A stretch of 64,000 nucleotides of DNA from Microbulbifer sediminum (GTDB lineage Bacteria > Pseudomonadota > Gammaproteobacteria > Pseudomonadales > Cellvibrionaceae), in NCBI RefSeq assembly GCF_021729035.1, contig NZ_JAJSAP010000003.1, positions 372,001 to 436,000 of the forward strand. Direction: 5' to 3'. Under the pieces are notes generated by a model, which saw nothing but the letters and a program-made list of their open reading frames with translations, was not told the DNA's origin and made no database searches. Positions 15,984 through 24,525 of the stretch are shown here, piece by piece. A program made the position numbers and the translations under genes. How positions within the stretch are numbered: the first letter of the stretch is position 1; the number at the start of each line of letters is the position of its first letter.

Positions 15984-16646
15984 TCAGGCGACCCTGGTCT
16001 CAACCCGCAGCCAGTCGTCCTGCAGCTGCATCACCAGCCGGTCGCCACTGTGCAGCGGGCCCACGCCGGCCGGGGTACCGGTGAGCACCACATCCCCCGG
16101 CTGCAGGGTGAAATAGCTGCTGATATAGGCCACCAGGTCGAGGATGGGCGTGAGCATATGGTTGGTCTTGCCCCGCTGGCGCAGCGCGTCGTTCAGCCAC
16201 AGGGAGTAACTGAGCCCGTCCCAGTCCGGCAGCCAGTCCAGCTTCACGAAGGGCGACAGCGGGCAGGCGCCATCGAACGCCTTGGCCTTCTCCCAGGGGT
16301 GGCCCTGCTGCTTCAGTTCCGCCTGCAGGTCGCGCAGGGTCAGGTCCAGCGCCAGCCCCAGGCCGGCGATGGCGGGCGGCACGTCGCCGGGGTTGGCATT
16401 GCCGATGGTTTCCCCCACCAGCAGCGCCAGCTCCCCCTCGAAGTGACAGCTGCCGCGCCCCGGCGGCAGGTGGATGGGCGCCTCGAAGGGCACCGCGGCG
16501 GTGGCCGGCTTGATGAACAACAGCGGCTCCTCGGGCACGGCATTGTCCAGCTCGGCGGCGTGGGCGGCGTAGTTGCGGCCCACACAGACAATCTTGCCGG
16601 GCGCCAGTCCTGTCGCCGAGCCGCAGGTAAACCGGTGTTGATACAT
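15984..16646 (-). CDS. Fumarylacetoacetate hydrolase-family protein (YcgM-like)
   Basis: The 220-residue protein matches the FAH C-terminal fold: KIVCVGRNYAAHAAEL, EPLLFIKPATAAV, metal ligands in HFEGELALLVG (Glu-x-Glu) and a distal Asp in LALDLTLRDLQ, then GDVVLTGTPAGVGPL. Members act as acylpyruvate hydrolases or oxaloacetate decarboxylases with Mg2+. AGAAGG precedes the ATG. It is divergent from serA. The substrate is unassigned. Confidence 0.88.
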   Translation of the reverse strand: MYQHRFTCGSATGLAPGKIVCVGRNYAAHAAELDNAVPEEPLLFIKPATAAVPFEAPIHLPPGRGSCHFEGELALLVGETIGNANPGDVPPAIAGLGLALDLTLRDLQAELKQQGHPWEKAKAFDGACPLSPFVKLDWLPDWDGLSYSLWLNDALRQRGKTNHMLTPILDLVAYISSYFTLQPGDVVLTGTPAGVGPLHSGDRLVMQLQDDWLRVETRVA

Positions 16647-16714
16647 AACTACCTTCTATTCTTTTTACCTATGGTTAGGATGGATATTTCGTATAAAGCT
16701 TTCCGGGCCGCTTG

Positions 16715-16723
16715 TGGTATGAT
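16715..16723 (+). promoter_or_regulatory. Extended -10 promoter of serA
   Basis: TGGTATGAT holds an extended -10 (TG one base before TATGAT) 73 bases upstream of the serA start. No good -35 is seen at the usual distance, which is normal for this promoter class. Confidence 0.5.
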
Positions 16724-16795
16724 CGCGCCCTCGCCGGATTCCCGGTTTCGCAAATTCTATCTCCGAACCCGTTGCCCATCGTCAAGAGAGTGTAT

Positions 16796-18028
16796 ATGGC
16801 TCCGCAAACATCATTGCAAAAGGACAAGATTCGTATTCTGTTGCTGGAAGGCGTGCACCAGTCGGCCGTCGACCTGCTGGCCTCGCGTGGCTATACCAAT
16901 GTGGAGTATCTCAAGACCTCGCTGCCCGAAGACGAGCTGATCGAGAAGATCGCCGATGCCCATTTTGTGGGTATCCGTTCGCGCACGCAGCTGACCCGCA
17001 AGGTGCTGGAGAGCGCGCCCAAGCTGATTGCCGTCGGCTGCTTCTGCATCGGCACCAACCAGGTGGACCTGCAGGCCGCCACAGAGCTGGGCATAGCCGT
17101 ATTCAACGCCCCCTATTCCAATACCCGCAGTGTGGCCGAGCTGATTATCGCCGAGACCATCCTGATGCTGCGCGGTATCCCGGAGAAAAACATGGTCTGC
17201 CACCGCGGCGGCTGGCAGAAATCCGCCAGGGGCTCGTTCGAGGCCCGCGGCAAGACCCTGGGTATCATCGGCTACGGCGCCATCGGCTCCCAGCTGTCGG
17301 TAATGGCCGAGGCCATCGGCATGCGCGTGATCTTCTTCGACGTGGTCACCAAGCTGCCACTGGGCAACGCCACCCAGATCACGTCCATGGACGAGCTGCT
17401 GGCCCAGGCCGACGTGGTGTCCCTGCACGTGCCGGAGCTGCCCGCCACCAAGATGATGATGGGCGCCGAGCAGATCGAGCGCATGAAGCCCGGCGCCATC
17501 CTGCTGAACGCCTCCCGCGGCAGCGTGGTGGATATCGACGCGCTGGCCGCGGCCCTGAAGAGCGGCCACCTGGCCGGCGCCGCCATCGATGTATTCCCGG
17601 TGGAGCCGCGCGGCAACGACGACGAGTTCCAGTCGCCCCTGCGCGGCATCGACAACGCCCTGCTCACCCCGCATATCGGCGGCTCCACCATGGAGGCGCA
17701 GGAGAATATCGGTGTCGAGGTATCGGACAAGCTGGCGCTCTACTCCGACAACGGCACCACCACCAGCTCGGTCAACTTCCCCGAGGTGGCACTGCCCGGC
17801 CACGCCGGCGCCCACCGCCTGCTGCATATCCACCAGAACGTGCCCGGCGTACTGAGCGCCATCAACAAGGTGTTCTCGGACAACGCCATCAACATCTCGG
17901 CGCAGTTCCTGCAGACCAACGAGACCCTGGGTTACGTGGTGATCGACGTGGATGCCGAGTACTCGGACCTGGCACTGGAAAAACTGAAGAGTGTCCCGGC
18001 CACCCTGCGCTGCCGCGTACTGTTCTGA
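16796..18028 (+). CDS. serA: D-3-phosphoglycerate dehydrogenase
   Basis: The 410-residue product has exactly the length of E. coli SerA. It contains the D-2-hydroxyacid dehydrogenase folds with the NAD loop GIIGYGAIGSQL, the catalytic Arg in NASRGSVVD, Glu in VFPVEP and His in LTPHIGGST. A C-terminal ACT domain (about 338-410: RLLHIHQNVPGVLSAINKVF ... LGYVVIDVDAEYS) should bind serine for feedback inhibition. ATG at 16796 with AGAGAG upstream fits the family start. It makes 3-phosphohydroxypyruvate, the first step of serine synthesis. Confidence 0.95.
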   Translation: MAPQTSLQKDKIRILLLEGVHQSAVDLLASRGYTNVEYLKTSLPEDELIEKIADAHFVGIRSRTQLTRKVLESAPKLIAVGCFCIGTNQVDLQAATELGIAVFNAPYSNTRSVAELIIAETILMLRGIPEKNMVCHRGGWQKSARGSFEARGKTLGIIGYGAIGSQLSVMAEAIGMRVIFFDVVTKLPLGNATQITSMDELLAQADVVSLHVPELPATKMMMGAEQIERMKPGAILLNASRGSVVDIDALAAALKSGHLAGAAIDVFPVEPRGNDDEFQSPLRGIDNALLTPHIGGSTMEAQENIGVEVSDKLALYSDNGTTTSSVNFPEVALPGHAGAHRLLHIHQNVPGVLSAINKVFSDNAINISAQFLQTNETLGYVVIDVDAEYSDLALEKLKSVPATLRCRVLF

Positions 18029-18208
18029 TCCCCCTCGGCCGCGCCCCGGATGACGCGGCCACCCCAGAGCGGTTAGAATCCGCCGCGCCCGGCCCCGGGC
18101 GCGGCCTGGCCGCTGCCAACAACCTGCCGGCCATCCCGACGTACCCGCGGCCCCTGCGCCCACCGAAAGGCTCCCGGTGCTACGGCACCAAGCCAAGAGA
18201 GATACCCA

Positions 18209-19117
18209 GTGCCCGAGAGAGATTCCGCCGCAGCCGGCCTGCTCGCCGGCGTTACCGCCTTCCTGATGTGGGGCGTGGCTCCGCTGTACTTCAAGCTGCT
18301 GGACGGCATTTCCGCCCCGGAGATCCTCGCCCACCGCAGTATCTGGGCGCTGGTGCTGGCCATGATCGTGCTGGCGGTGATCGGCAAGCTGCCGGACTTC
18401 ATGGCCACCCTGCGCGACCGCAAGCGCATGACCACGCTGGCACTCTCCACCCTGCTGATCGGCAGCAACTGGCTGGTGTTCATCTGGGCCGTGACCAGCA
18501 ACCACCTGCTGTCGGCCAGCCTGGGCTACTACATCAACCCGCTGATCAATGTGCTGCTGGGCGTGCTGTTTATGGGCGAGCGCCTGCGGCCGCTGCAGTG
18601 GCTGGCGGTGGCCCTGGCGGCCATCGGTATCGGGCACGAGCTGTGGCAGTTCGGGGAGCTGCCGGTGGTGGCGCTGTTCCTGGCACTGTCGTTCGGTTTC
18701 TACGGCCTGGTGCGCAAGCGCGCACCGGTGGAAAGCCTGACCGGCCTGGCCATGGAGACCCTGTTCATGCTGCCCATCGCGCTGACCTACCTGGTGCTGA
18801 GCACCAGCCCCACCAGCAATATGGCCAGCAACGACTGGCAGCTGAACACCCTGCTGCTGCTCGCCGGCCCGGTGACCCTGCTGCCGCTGCTGCTGTTCAA
18901 TATCGCCGCGCGCCGGCTGAACCTGTCCACGGTGGGCTTCCTGCAGTACCTGGCACCCACCCTGATGCTGGTGATCGCCACCCAGCTGTTCGGCGAGCCG
19001 TTCAATGAGAGCAAGCTGGTGACCTTCGCCTTCGTCTGGTTCGGACTGGCCCTCTACTCCACCGATGCCCTGGCGCAACGGCACAAGGAGCGGGCGCTGC
19101 GGCGGGCGGCGATCTGA
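18209..19117 (+). CDS. rarD: RarD/EamA-family transporter
   Basis: The 302-residue protein has ten predicted membrane helices. It has the RarD features MWGVAPLYFKLLD, EILAHRSIWAL, NWLVFIWAV, SLGYYINPLINVLLG and LQYLAPTLMLVIA. AAGAGAG precedes the GTG start at 18209. It belongs to the drug/metabolite transporter superfamily, and members are linked to chloramphenicol sensitivity in older work. The natural cargo is unknown. Confidence 0.9.
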   Translation: MPERDSAAAGLLAGVTAFLMWGVAPLYFKLLDGISAPEILAHRSIWALVLAMIVLAVIGKLPDFMATLRDRKRMTTLALSTLLIGSNWLVFIWAVTSNHLLSASLGYYINPLINVLLGVLFMGERLRPLQWLAVALAAIGIGHELWQFGELPVVALFLALSFGFYGLVRKRAPVESLTGLAMETLFMLPIALTYLVLSTSPTSNMASNDWQLNTLLLLAGPVTLLPLLLFNIAARRLNLSTVGFLQYLAPTLMLVIATQLFGEPFNESKLVTFAFVWFGLALYSTDALAQRHKERALRRAAI

Positions 19118-19120
19118 CGG

Positions 19121-19147
19121 GGTCGCGGCCAGCGGCCGCTCCTGCGG
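19121..19147. repeat. REP-like element
   Basis: TCGCGGCCAGCGGCCGCTCC, the core of the family in reverse orientation, lies directly after the rarD stop. Confidence 0.65.
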
Positions 19148-19198
19148 TTGCCTTTTCAGGGGCTATCGGCAATGGGCGGGCCGGCGCCACCTATTCCG

Positions 19199-19825
19199 TC
19201 AGGTTCCCGGCCCGCGACCATAGGTCGCCAGGTACTCCGCGGGAATCTCCACCGCGCTGAAGCCGCCGGCAAAGGCGGTGATGATGACCGCCGACAACAG
19301 CAGGCCCGCCACACACAGGGCGTAGCCCAGCCGGTCCCGCTGCACCGGGCCCAGGCGGTTGCGCATCAGCCAGTGGGCGGCGCAGGCCAGGTGGGCAAAG
19401 ATCGCCGCTACCGCCAGGAAATAGTAGGGCAGGAAGAACAGCGCATAGGGGAACACATGCATCCCCGCCGCGGCATAGAAGAAATTCGTATCCAGCCCCA
19501 GCACCGAGCGGCCGAACACCACCGCGCTCACATGCACCAGCAGGAAAAACGCCAGGTAACAGCCGGATGCGGCCTGCAGCCGGTCGAAGAAATCCTGCCG
19601 CTCACCAAAACGCCGCGCCACAAAGTAGAGGCCGGAACCCACCTGGAACAGCACGCAGCCAATCAGCAGCGCCTCCACCAGCGGTAACCGGTACACCTGT
19701 CGCAGGCTTTCCATCAACTGGATATGGGCTTCGACACCGGCCACGGCAAACCCGTGGTTGGCGATATGAAAAATGGCGAAGAGGGCGATGATCACCGCGG
19801 AACTGCGGTGCAGGGTATGCAACAT
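19199..19825 (-). CDS. Five-span membrane protein resembling succinate dehydrogenase cytochrome b superfamily
   Basis: The 208-residue protein has five hydrophobic helices (about 9-29, 47-69, 87-106, 125-150 and 166-188). Histidines lie inside or near them (FHIANHG, LLVHVSAVV, AHLACAAHW), a pattern found in di-heme SDH/FRD-type cytochromes. No catalytic partner genes are nearby, so it is not a respiratory succinate dehydrogenase subunit. A heme-binding stand-alone membrane protein is the best guess. Confidence 0.6.
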   Translation of the reverse strand: MLHTLHRSSAVIIALFAIFHIANHGFAVAGVEAHIQLMESLRQVYRLPLVEALLIGCVLFQVGSGLYFVARRFGERQDFFDRLQAASGCYLAFFLLVHVSAVVFGRSVLGLDTNFFYAAAGMHVFPYALFFLPYYFLAVAAIFAHLACAAHWLMRNRLGPVQRDRLGYALCVAGLLLSAVIITAFAGGFSAVEIPAEYLATYGRGPGT

Positions 19826-19890
19826 GGGAACTCCTTTCCCCGGCCGGTTAACGCAAATAGTTTACCGGCCCGACTATACCGCGCGGATTA

Positions 19891-20862
19891 TTACGTTAGC
19901 CAGTCATCCAGTGCCGTGAGGATCTGGTGCCGGTAGGGCTGGGTCTCGTTGATCATCTGGTGGCGGGCGCCGCGGATGATCACGCGCTTGCTGTTGGGAA
20001 AGCGCGAGCGGATGGCGCGCATGTTGTAGCGCCAGGAGACAGTCTCGTCGCCGGTGCCCTGGATCACCAGGATGCGTTTCTCATTGACCGCGGTCTTCGG
20101 GAAGGCCTTCAACCAGTCCACCATGGCCGCCAGCCAGCGCATGGACATTACCGGTGACTGCAACGGGTCGCGGTGCGCCTGGCGGCGGGCGAACTCGGCA
20201 TCGTGGGTATTGATACTGAAGCCGCGGTTGGGCTCCACCATAAAGAAGCGCCCCAGGTAGAACATCCACTTGCGCACATGCCAGCGTGCCGGGCGCACCA
20301 GCGGCGCCAGCAACATGACTTTGTCGAACGGCTGCCAGCGGCTGTACTGCAGGTAGGCCAGCAGCGCCGCACCGCCGGTGCTCTGCCCCAGGGCATGCCA
20401 GGGGCCCGGCAGCCGGTCCCGGGCAATGTGCATCAGCGCCCCCAGCACCTGCCGGTACTGCAGGAAGGAATCGATGGCCACGCGCTCGCCGCTCGACAGG
20501 CCGTGGCCGGGAAAATCGAAGATCACCACGTTGTATCCACGCTCCAGCCCGAAGCGGATGGCGGAGCCGTAAATACCGGTGTGGTCGAAATAACCGTGGC
20601 AGATAAACAGGGTGCCGCGCGGCTTCTCCAGCAGCCAGTACTGGGCCACCAGCTGGAAGCCGGCCACCTCGAAGGTGCCCACGCCGGTCTTGCTCGCCTG
20701 GGGGAAATTCAGCTGGTAGAAGTTGCGGTATTCCTGCAGGGCCGGCAACAGCTCACAGCCGCTGAAATCCAGCGGCGCCAGCTGTTCGCGCAACGCCGAG
20801 AAGTCCGGTCGCCTGAAGACCGGGCTGTGTTCGACGGCGGAGAATTCCTGCAGTAGATCCAT
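19891..20862 (-). CDS. Alpha/beta-hydrolase, lysophospholipase-like
   Basis: The 323-residue protein is of the Hydrolase_4 (monoacylglycerol lipase) type. It has FICHGYFDHTGIYG, FDFPGHGLSSG, nucleophile Ser161 in GQSTGG, an acid Asp in IQGTGDETVSW (about 272) and a catalytic His in RGARHQM (about 301). No signal peptide is seen. It follows hisF downstream on the same strand after 87 bases but is unlikely to be part of histidine synthesis. Confidence 0.85.
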   Translation of the reverse strand: MDLLQEFSAVEHSPVFRRPDFSALREQLAPLDFSGCELLPALQEYRNFYQLNFPQASKTGVGTFEVAGFQLVAQYWLLEKPRGTLFICHGYFDHTGIYGSAIRFGLERGYNVVIFDFPGHGLSSGERVAIDSFLQYRQVLGALMHIARDRLPGPWHALGQSTGGAALLAYLQYSRWQPFDKVMLLAPLVRPARWHVRKWMFYLGRFFMVEPNRGFSINTHDAEFARRQAHRDPLQSPVMSMRWLAAMVDWLKAFPKTAVNEKRILVIQGTGDETVSWRYNMRAIRSRFPNSKRVIIRGARHQMINETQPYRHQILTALDDWLT

Positions 20863-20949
20863 TTTTCAATGTTACTGCATTTTGGCAGCGGGGGAATCCT
20901 GGCGTGTCACAGTAATGCCACGGCAGGCCCCAGCGGGCGGAAACAGGCG

Positions 20950-21708
20950 TTAGAGCCGCATCTCGATGCCGGCGTCGTGCATATATTGCTTGGCCTCGGC
21001 GATGGTGTACTCGCCGAAGTGGAAGATGCTGGCCGCCAGCACCGCATCGGCGCCGCCTTGCAGCACGCCGTCGGCCAGGTGCTGCAGGTTGCCGACGCCG
21101 CCGGAGGCGATGACGGGCACCGGCACCGCATCGGTCACGGCGCGGGTCAGGGCCAGGTCGAAGCCATTCTTGGTGCCGTCCCGGTCCATGCTGGTGAGCA
21201 GGATTTCCCCGGCGCCCAGGTCGGCCATTTTCTTCGCCCACTCCACCGCATCGATGCCGGTGGGCTTGCGGCCGCCGTGGGTGAAAATCTCCCACTTGTC
21301 TTGTCCCACCTGCTTGGCATCGATGGCGACCACGATGCACTGGCGGCCGAAACGCTCGGCGGCCTCGCGCACGAACTCCGGGTTCTTGACCGCGGCCGAG
21401 TTGATGGCGGTCTTGTCGGCGCCGGCGTTCAGCAGGTTGCGGATATCCTGGATGGTGCGCACACCCCCACCGACGGTGAGCGGGATAAACACCTGCGAGG
21501 CCATCTGCTCCACGGTGTGCAGCATGGTGTCGCGGCCCTCGTGGGTGGCGGTGATATCGAGGAAGGTGATCTCGTCCGCACCCGCCTCGTTGTAGCGGCG
21601 GGCGATTTCCACCGGGTCCCCGGCATCGCGGATATCCACAAAGTTAACGCCCTTCACCACGCGGCCGGCGTCCACGTCCAGGCAGGGGATGATTCGTTTG
21701 GCGAGCAT
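20950..21708 (-). CDS. hisF: Imidazole glycerol phosphate synthase, cyclase subunit
   Basis: The 252-residue TIM barrel shows the HisF pattern: [12 protein letters not shown] with catalytic Asp11, [34 protein letters not shown] with the second Asp, and [11 protein letters not shown] at the phosphate site. It pairs with HisH to convert PRFAR plus ammonia to IGP and AICAR. It is the last gene of hisB-hisH-hisA-hisF. Confidence 0.97.
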   Translation of the reverse strand: MLAKRIIPCLDVDAGRVVKGVNFVDIRDAGDPVEIARRYNEAGADEITFLDITATHEGRDTMLHTVEQMASQVFIPLTVGGGVRTIQDIRNLLNAGADKTAINSAAVKNPEFVREAAERFGRQCIVVAIDAKQVGQDKWEIFTHGGRKPTGIDAVEWAKKMADLGAGEILLTSMDRDGTKNGFDLALTRAVTDAVPVPVIASGGVGNLQHLADGVLQGGADAVLAASIFHFGEYTIAEAKQYMHDAGIEMRL

Positions 21709-21731
21709 ATGACTTTCCCCTTACTGATCCC

Positions 21732-22469
21732 TTACTGTCCCTGGCCCCACTCGTCACAGAGTTTCTGTGCCGCGCCCAGGTCCAGCTTGTCCTCGTAGAT
21801 GGCGCGGCCGGTGATGGCCCCGTAGATATCCTGCGCTTCCAGCAGCTGCTCGATATCCTCGATGGAGCTGACCCCGCCGGAGGCGATGATCGGCACCTGC
21901 ACCGCGTGGGCCAGTTCCAGCGTGGCCGGGATATTCACCCCCTGCATCATGCCGTCGCGGGCGATATCGGTGTAGACGATGGCGCTCACGCCGCAGTCCT
22001 CGAAGCGTTTCGCCATCTCGGTGGCCTTCTGGTCGGACACCTGGGCCCAGCCCTCGGTGGCCACCAGCCCGTCCTTCGCATCCAGGCCAACAATGATATG
22101 GCCCTCGAACTCGCGGCAGGCTTGCTTCACCAGCTCCGGGTTCTTGACCGCGGCGGTGCCGATAATGGCCCAGGTCACACCGGCATCCAGGTAGCGCTCG
22201 ATGGTGGGCAGGTCGCGGATACCGCCGCCGATCTGCACCGGCAGGTCCGGGAAGGCCTTCGCGATTGCATTCACCGCCTCGCCGTTGACCGGGTTGCCGG
22301 CGAAGGCGCCGTTCAGGTCCACCAGGTGCAGGCGGCGCGCGCCCTGGTCCACCCAGTGCTGCGCGGTGGCCAGCGGATCGTCGGAGAATACGGTGGCATC
22401 GTCCATTTCGCCCTGGCGCAGGCGCACGCACTGGCCGTCTTTCAGGTCGATCGCGGGAATTACAATCAT
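21732..22469 (-). CDS. hisA: ProFAR isomerase
   Basis: The 245-residue TIM barrel has the HisA features [17 protein letters not shown] (Asp8), [13 protein letters not shown]-like loop, IVGLDAKDG (second catalytic Asp) and [11 protein letters not shown]. It performs the Amadori rearrangement of ProFAR to PRFAR. It lies between hisH and hisF, 23 bases before hisF. Confidence 0.97.
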   Translation of the reverse strand: MIVIPAIDLKDGQCVRLRQGEMDDATVFSDDPLATAQHWVDQGARRLHLVDLNGAFAGNPVNGEAVNAIAKAFPDLPVQIGGGIRDLPTIERYLDAGVTWAIIGTAAVKNPELVKQACREFEGHIIVGLDAKDGLVATEGWAQVSDQKATEMAKRFEDCGVSAIVYTDIARDGMMQGVNIPATLELAHAVQVPIIASGGVSSIEDIEQLLEAQDIYGAITGRAIYEDKLDLGAAQKLCDEWGQGQ

Positions 22470-22508
22470 GGTCAGTCTTTCTGTTGGCGGTGTATCAAGT
22501 TGGTGGTT

Positions 22509-22530
22509 TTGCAGGAGCGGCCGCTGCTAC
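22509..22530. repeat. Partial REP-like element
   Basis: GCAGGAGCGGCCGCTGC lies between hisH and hisA; the second half is shortened. Confidence 0.5.
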
Positions 22531-22544
22531 AAAAACAGTGTGGT

Positions 22545-23228
22545 TTAAACCCTGCCGTTCCAGGCGGTGAAATTCTTCAGCAGCTGCAGGCCGCTGTCGG
22601 CGCTCTTCTCCGGATGGAACTGGGTGGCGAAGATATTCTCGCGGGCCACGGCGGCGGCCAGGGACACGCCGTACTCGGTCTGGCCGGCGATATCCGGGTT
22701 ATTTTCCGCTGGAACAGCGCCCGCGGCGGCTGGGGCGGAAGCCTCAGCGGGTACATAGTAACTGTGGACAAAGTAAAAGCGGCTGCCGTCCCCGATCCCG
22801 GACCACAGCGGATGCGCCTGCTTCTGCCACACCTGGTTCCAGCCCATATGCGGGACTTTCAATCTCTCACCATCATGTTCCAGGTCATTGCCGAAAAACT
22901 TCACCGGCTCGGGGAAGATCCCCAGGCAGTCGACCCCGTTATTTTCCTCGCTGTGGCGCATCATGATCTGCATACCCACGCAGATGCCCAGCACCGGCAG
23001 GCCGGAGTCGATGGCGTCCCGCAGCAGTGGCGCGAAACCGGCATCGGTAAAACCCGCCATGCAGTCGCGGATGGCACCCACGCCGGGCACCAGCAGGCGG
23101 TCGGCCCCCCCGGCCTGTTCCGGCGTGGTGGCCAGCACCACCTGGTCCTCCGGCGCCACCTTCTGCAGTGCACTGGCCACCGAGTGCAGGTTGCCCATGC
23201 CGTAGTCGAGTACTGCGATTTTCTGCAC
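22545..23228 (-). CDS. hisH: Imidazole glycerol phosphate synthase, glutaminase subunit
   Basis: The 227-residue class I amidotransferase has the nucleophile Cys83 in GICVGMQ, the His205/Glu207 pair in QFHPEKS, and the oxyanion loop near LLVPGVGA. It feeds ammonia to HisF. An Ala/Pro-rich insertion (about residues 161-178) between FVHSYYV and the next conserved strand makes it longer than the usual 200-215 residues. It sits 27 bases downstream of hisB. Confidence 0.95.
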   Translation of the reverse strand: MQKIAVLDYGMGNLHSVASALQKVAPEDQVVLATTPEQAGGADRLLVPGVGAIRDCMAGFTDAGFAPLLRDAIDSGLPVLGICVGMQIMMRHSEENNGVDCLGIFPEPVKFFGNDLEHDGERLKVPHMGWNQVWQKQAHPLWSGIGDGSRFYFVHSYYVPAEASAPAAAGAVPAENNPDIAGQTEYGVSLAAAVARENIFATQFHPEKSADSGLQLLKNFTAWNGRV

Positions 23229-23255
23229 GACTTTTTCTCTCCTGCTCCGTCCCTG

Positions 23256-23843
23256 TTACAGGACACCTTTCGTGGACGGCATGGTACCCGCCATGCGCGG
23301 GTCCTCCGCCAGCGCCATGCGCAGGGCGCGGCCGAAGGCCTTGAACACCGTCTCCACCTGGTGGTGGGCGTTGTGACCGCGCAGGCAGTCGATATGCAGG
23401 GTCACCAGCGCGTGGTTCACGAAGCCCTGGAAGAACTCGTAGAACAGCTCGGTATCGAAATTGCCGATGCGCTTCTGGGTGAACGGCACATTCATCACCA
23501 GCCCCGGGCGGCCGGAGAAGTCGATCACCACCCTGGAGAGCGCCTCGTCCAGGGGCACATAGGCGTGACCGTAGCGGGTCATGCCCTTCTTGTCGCCGAT
23601 CGCCTCGGCGATAGCCTTGCCCAGGGTGATGCCGATGTCCTCCACCGTGTGGTGGTCGTCGATATGGACGTCGCCGTCGCAGGTGATATCCAGGTCGATC
23701 ATGCCGTGGCGGGCAATCTGGTCGAGCATATGCTCGAGGAAGGGCACCCCGGTCTCGAACTTGCCGTTGCCCTGGCCGTCCAGGTCCAGGCTGACCTTGA
23801 TCTTGGTTTCCAGGGTGTCGCGATTGACGCTGGCCTTGCGCAT
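23256..23843 (-). CDS. hisB: Imidazoleglycerol-phosphate dehydratase
   Basis: The 195-residue protein is the monofunctional HisB. It has the metal-binding histidine clusters [33 protein letters not shown] and [10 protein letters not shown] chose the ATG at 23843 with AAGGA upstream and the family start ([15 protein letters not shown]), not the longer frame from 23891. It removes water from IGP to give imidazole acetol phosphate. It is the first gene of the hisBHAF operon and divergent from the zinc-uptake genes. Confidence 0.96.
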   Translation of the reverse strand: MRKASVNRDTLETKIKVSLDLDGQGNGKFETGVPFLEHMLDQIARHGMIDLDITCDGDVHIDDHHTVEDIGITLGKAIAEAIGDKKGMTRYGHAYVPLDEALSRVVIDFSGRPGLVMNVPFTQKRIGNFDTELFYEFFQGFVNHALVTLHIDCLRGHNAHHQVETVFKAFGRALRMALAEDPRMAGTMPSTKGVL

Positions 23844-23959
23844 AAGCGTTACGGTCCTTAAATGATGCGTTGCAGTGCTTATATAAAGCACTTCAGGAAC
23901 AGAGGCGCGAATTATAGAGAAGAACGCCGCCGCTGTGGCCGGATAGTGTCAGATGAAAC

Positions 23960-23987
23960 TTGATTCATGCGATGCGCCGGATATGAT
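23960..23987 (+). promoter_or_regulatory. Sigma-70-like promoter directly before a probable leaderless gene
   Basis: TTGATT (23960-23965) and TATGAT (23982-23987) are separated by 16 bases. The expected transcription start is around 23994-23995, which is the ATG of the next gene. That gene has no ribosome binding site, so its mRNA may be leaderless. Confidence 0.45.
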
Positions 23988-23994
23988 ACCAGCC

Positions 23995-24282
23995 ATGAAT
24001 ACCCGCTCCCGCCATAAGTCCAACCTGTGGACCGCCCTGTTGCTGCTGATCGCCCTGCTGTCAGCACAGCCGGTATTGGCGGAGCATATCCATTTCGTGG
24101 ACCCGTCGCACGAGCTGTGCGATGTGTGCTTCCACCAGATGTCCGCCGCGGCGGGCAGTGAATACCGGGTCCTCCTGCCGACCCCGTTCACCCGCTACCT
24201 GCGCCAGAGCGCCCCGGTCCCCGGCGACAGCCAGCCCGAGCGCCAGACCGCCCGCGCACCCCCAGCCCCCCTGTCCCACTAA
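23995..24282 (+). CDS. Small exported His/Cys protein, probably metal-related
   Basis: The 95-residue product has a signal peptide (LWTALLLLIALLSAQPVLA). A metal-ligand-like EHIHFVDPSHELCDVCFH with three His and two Cys follows, then a Pro-rich tail. The frame is open from an earlier ATG at 23953, but 23995 gives a standard signal peptide and matches the promoter position. It lies 243 bases upstream of a ZnuD-like receptor. A role in zinc acquisition is inferred from the ligands and the neighbour. Confidence 0.65.
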   Translation: MNTRSRHKSNLWTALLLLIALLSAQPVLAEHIHFVDPSHELCDVCFHQMSAAAGSEYRVLLPTPFTRYLRQSAPVPGDSQPERQTARAPPAPLSH

Positions 24283-24525
24283 AACCGATCGATCCGGCAG
24301 CCCGACCGTCGCACCGCCTTGCACCTCTTGACGTACGCGTGCGCGTGGCCTGCCACCCGGACCACAGAAACACCATGCCGGCGCCGTGTCGCCGCGGGCC
24401 TGTGACGCCGGGGAGAAACCGCGGTGCCCGCGCGCGCCGCACAATCGAACAGGAATTCCGGCGATGCGCGCCCGCGCCCCAGGTGGCAGCCCCCGCGCAC
24501 GCCCGTGAGACAGGTATAAGAACTG

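Noticed and set aside
16811-19084. Very long antisense frame over serA and rarD (757 codons)
   Set aside because: It is the mirror of two strongly supported genes in GC-rich sequence; its product is low-complexity Gln/His/Gly-rich and matches no fold.
19199-19825. Succinate dehydrogenase cytochrome subunit
   Set aside because: No flavoprotein, iron-sulfur or second anchor gene is nearby; only a superfamily resemblance is supported.
21906-23861. Long plus-strand frame over hisA-hisH-hisB
   Set aside because: The his genes on the minus strand are certain; this frame is an antisense shadow.
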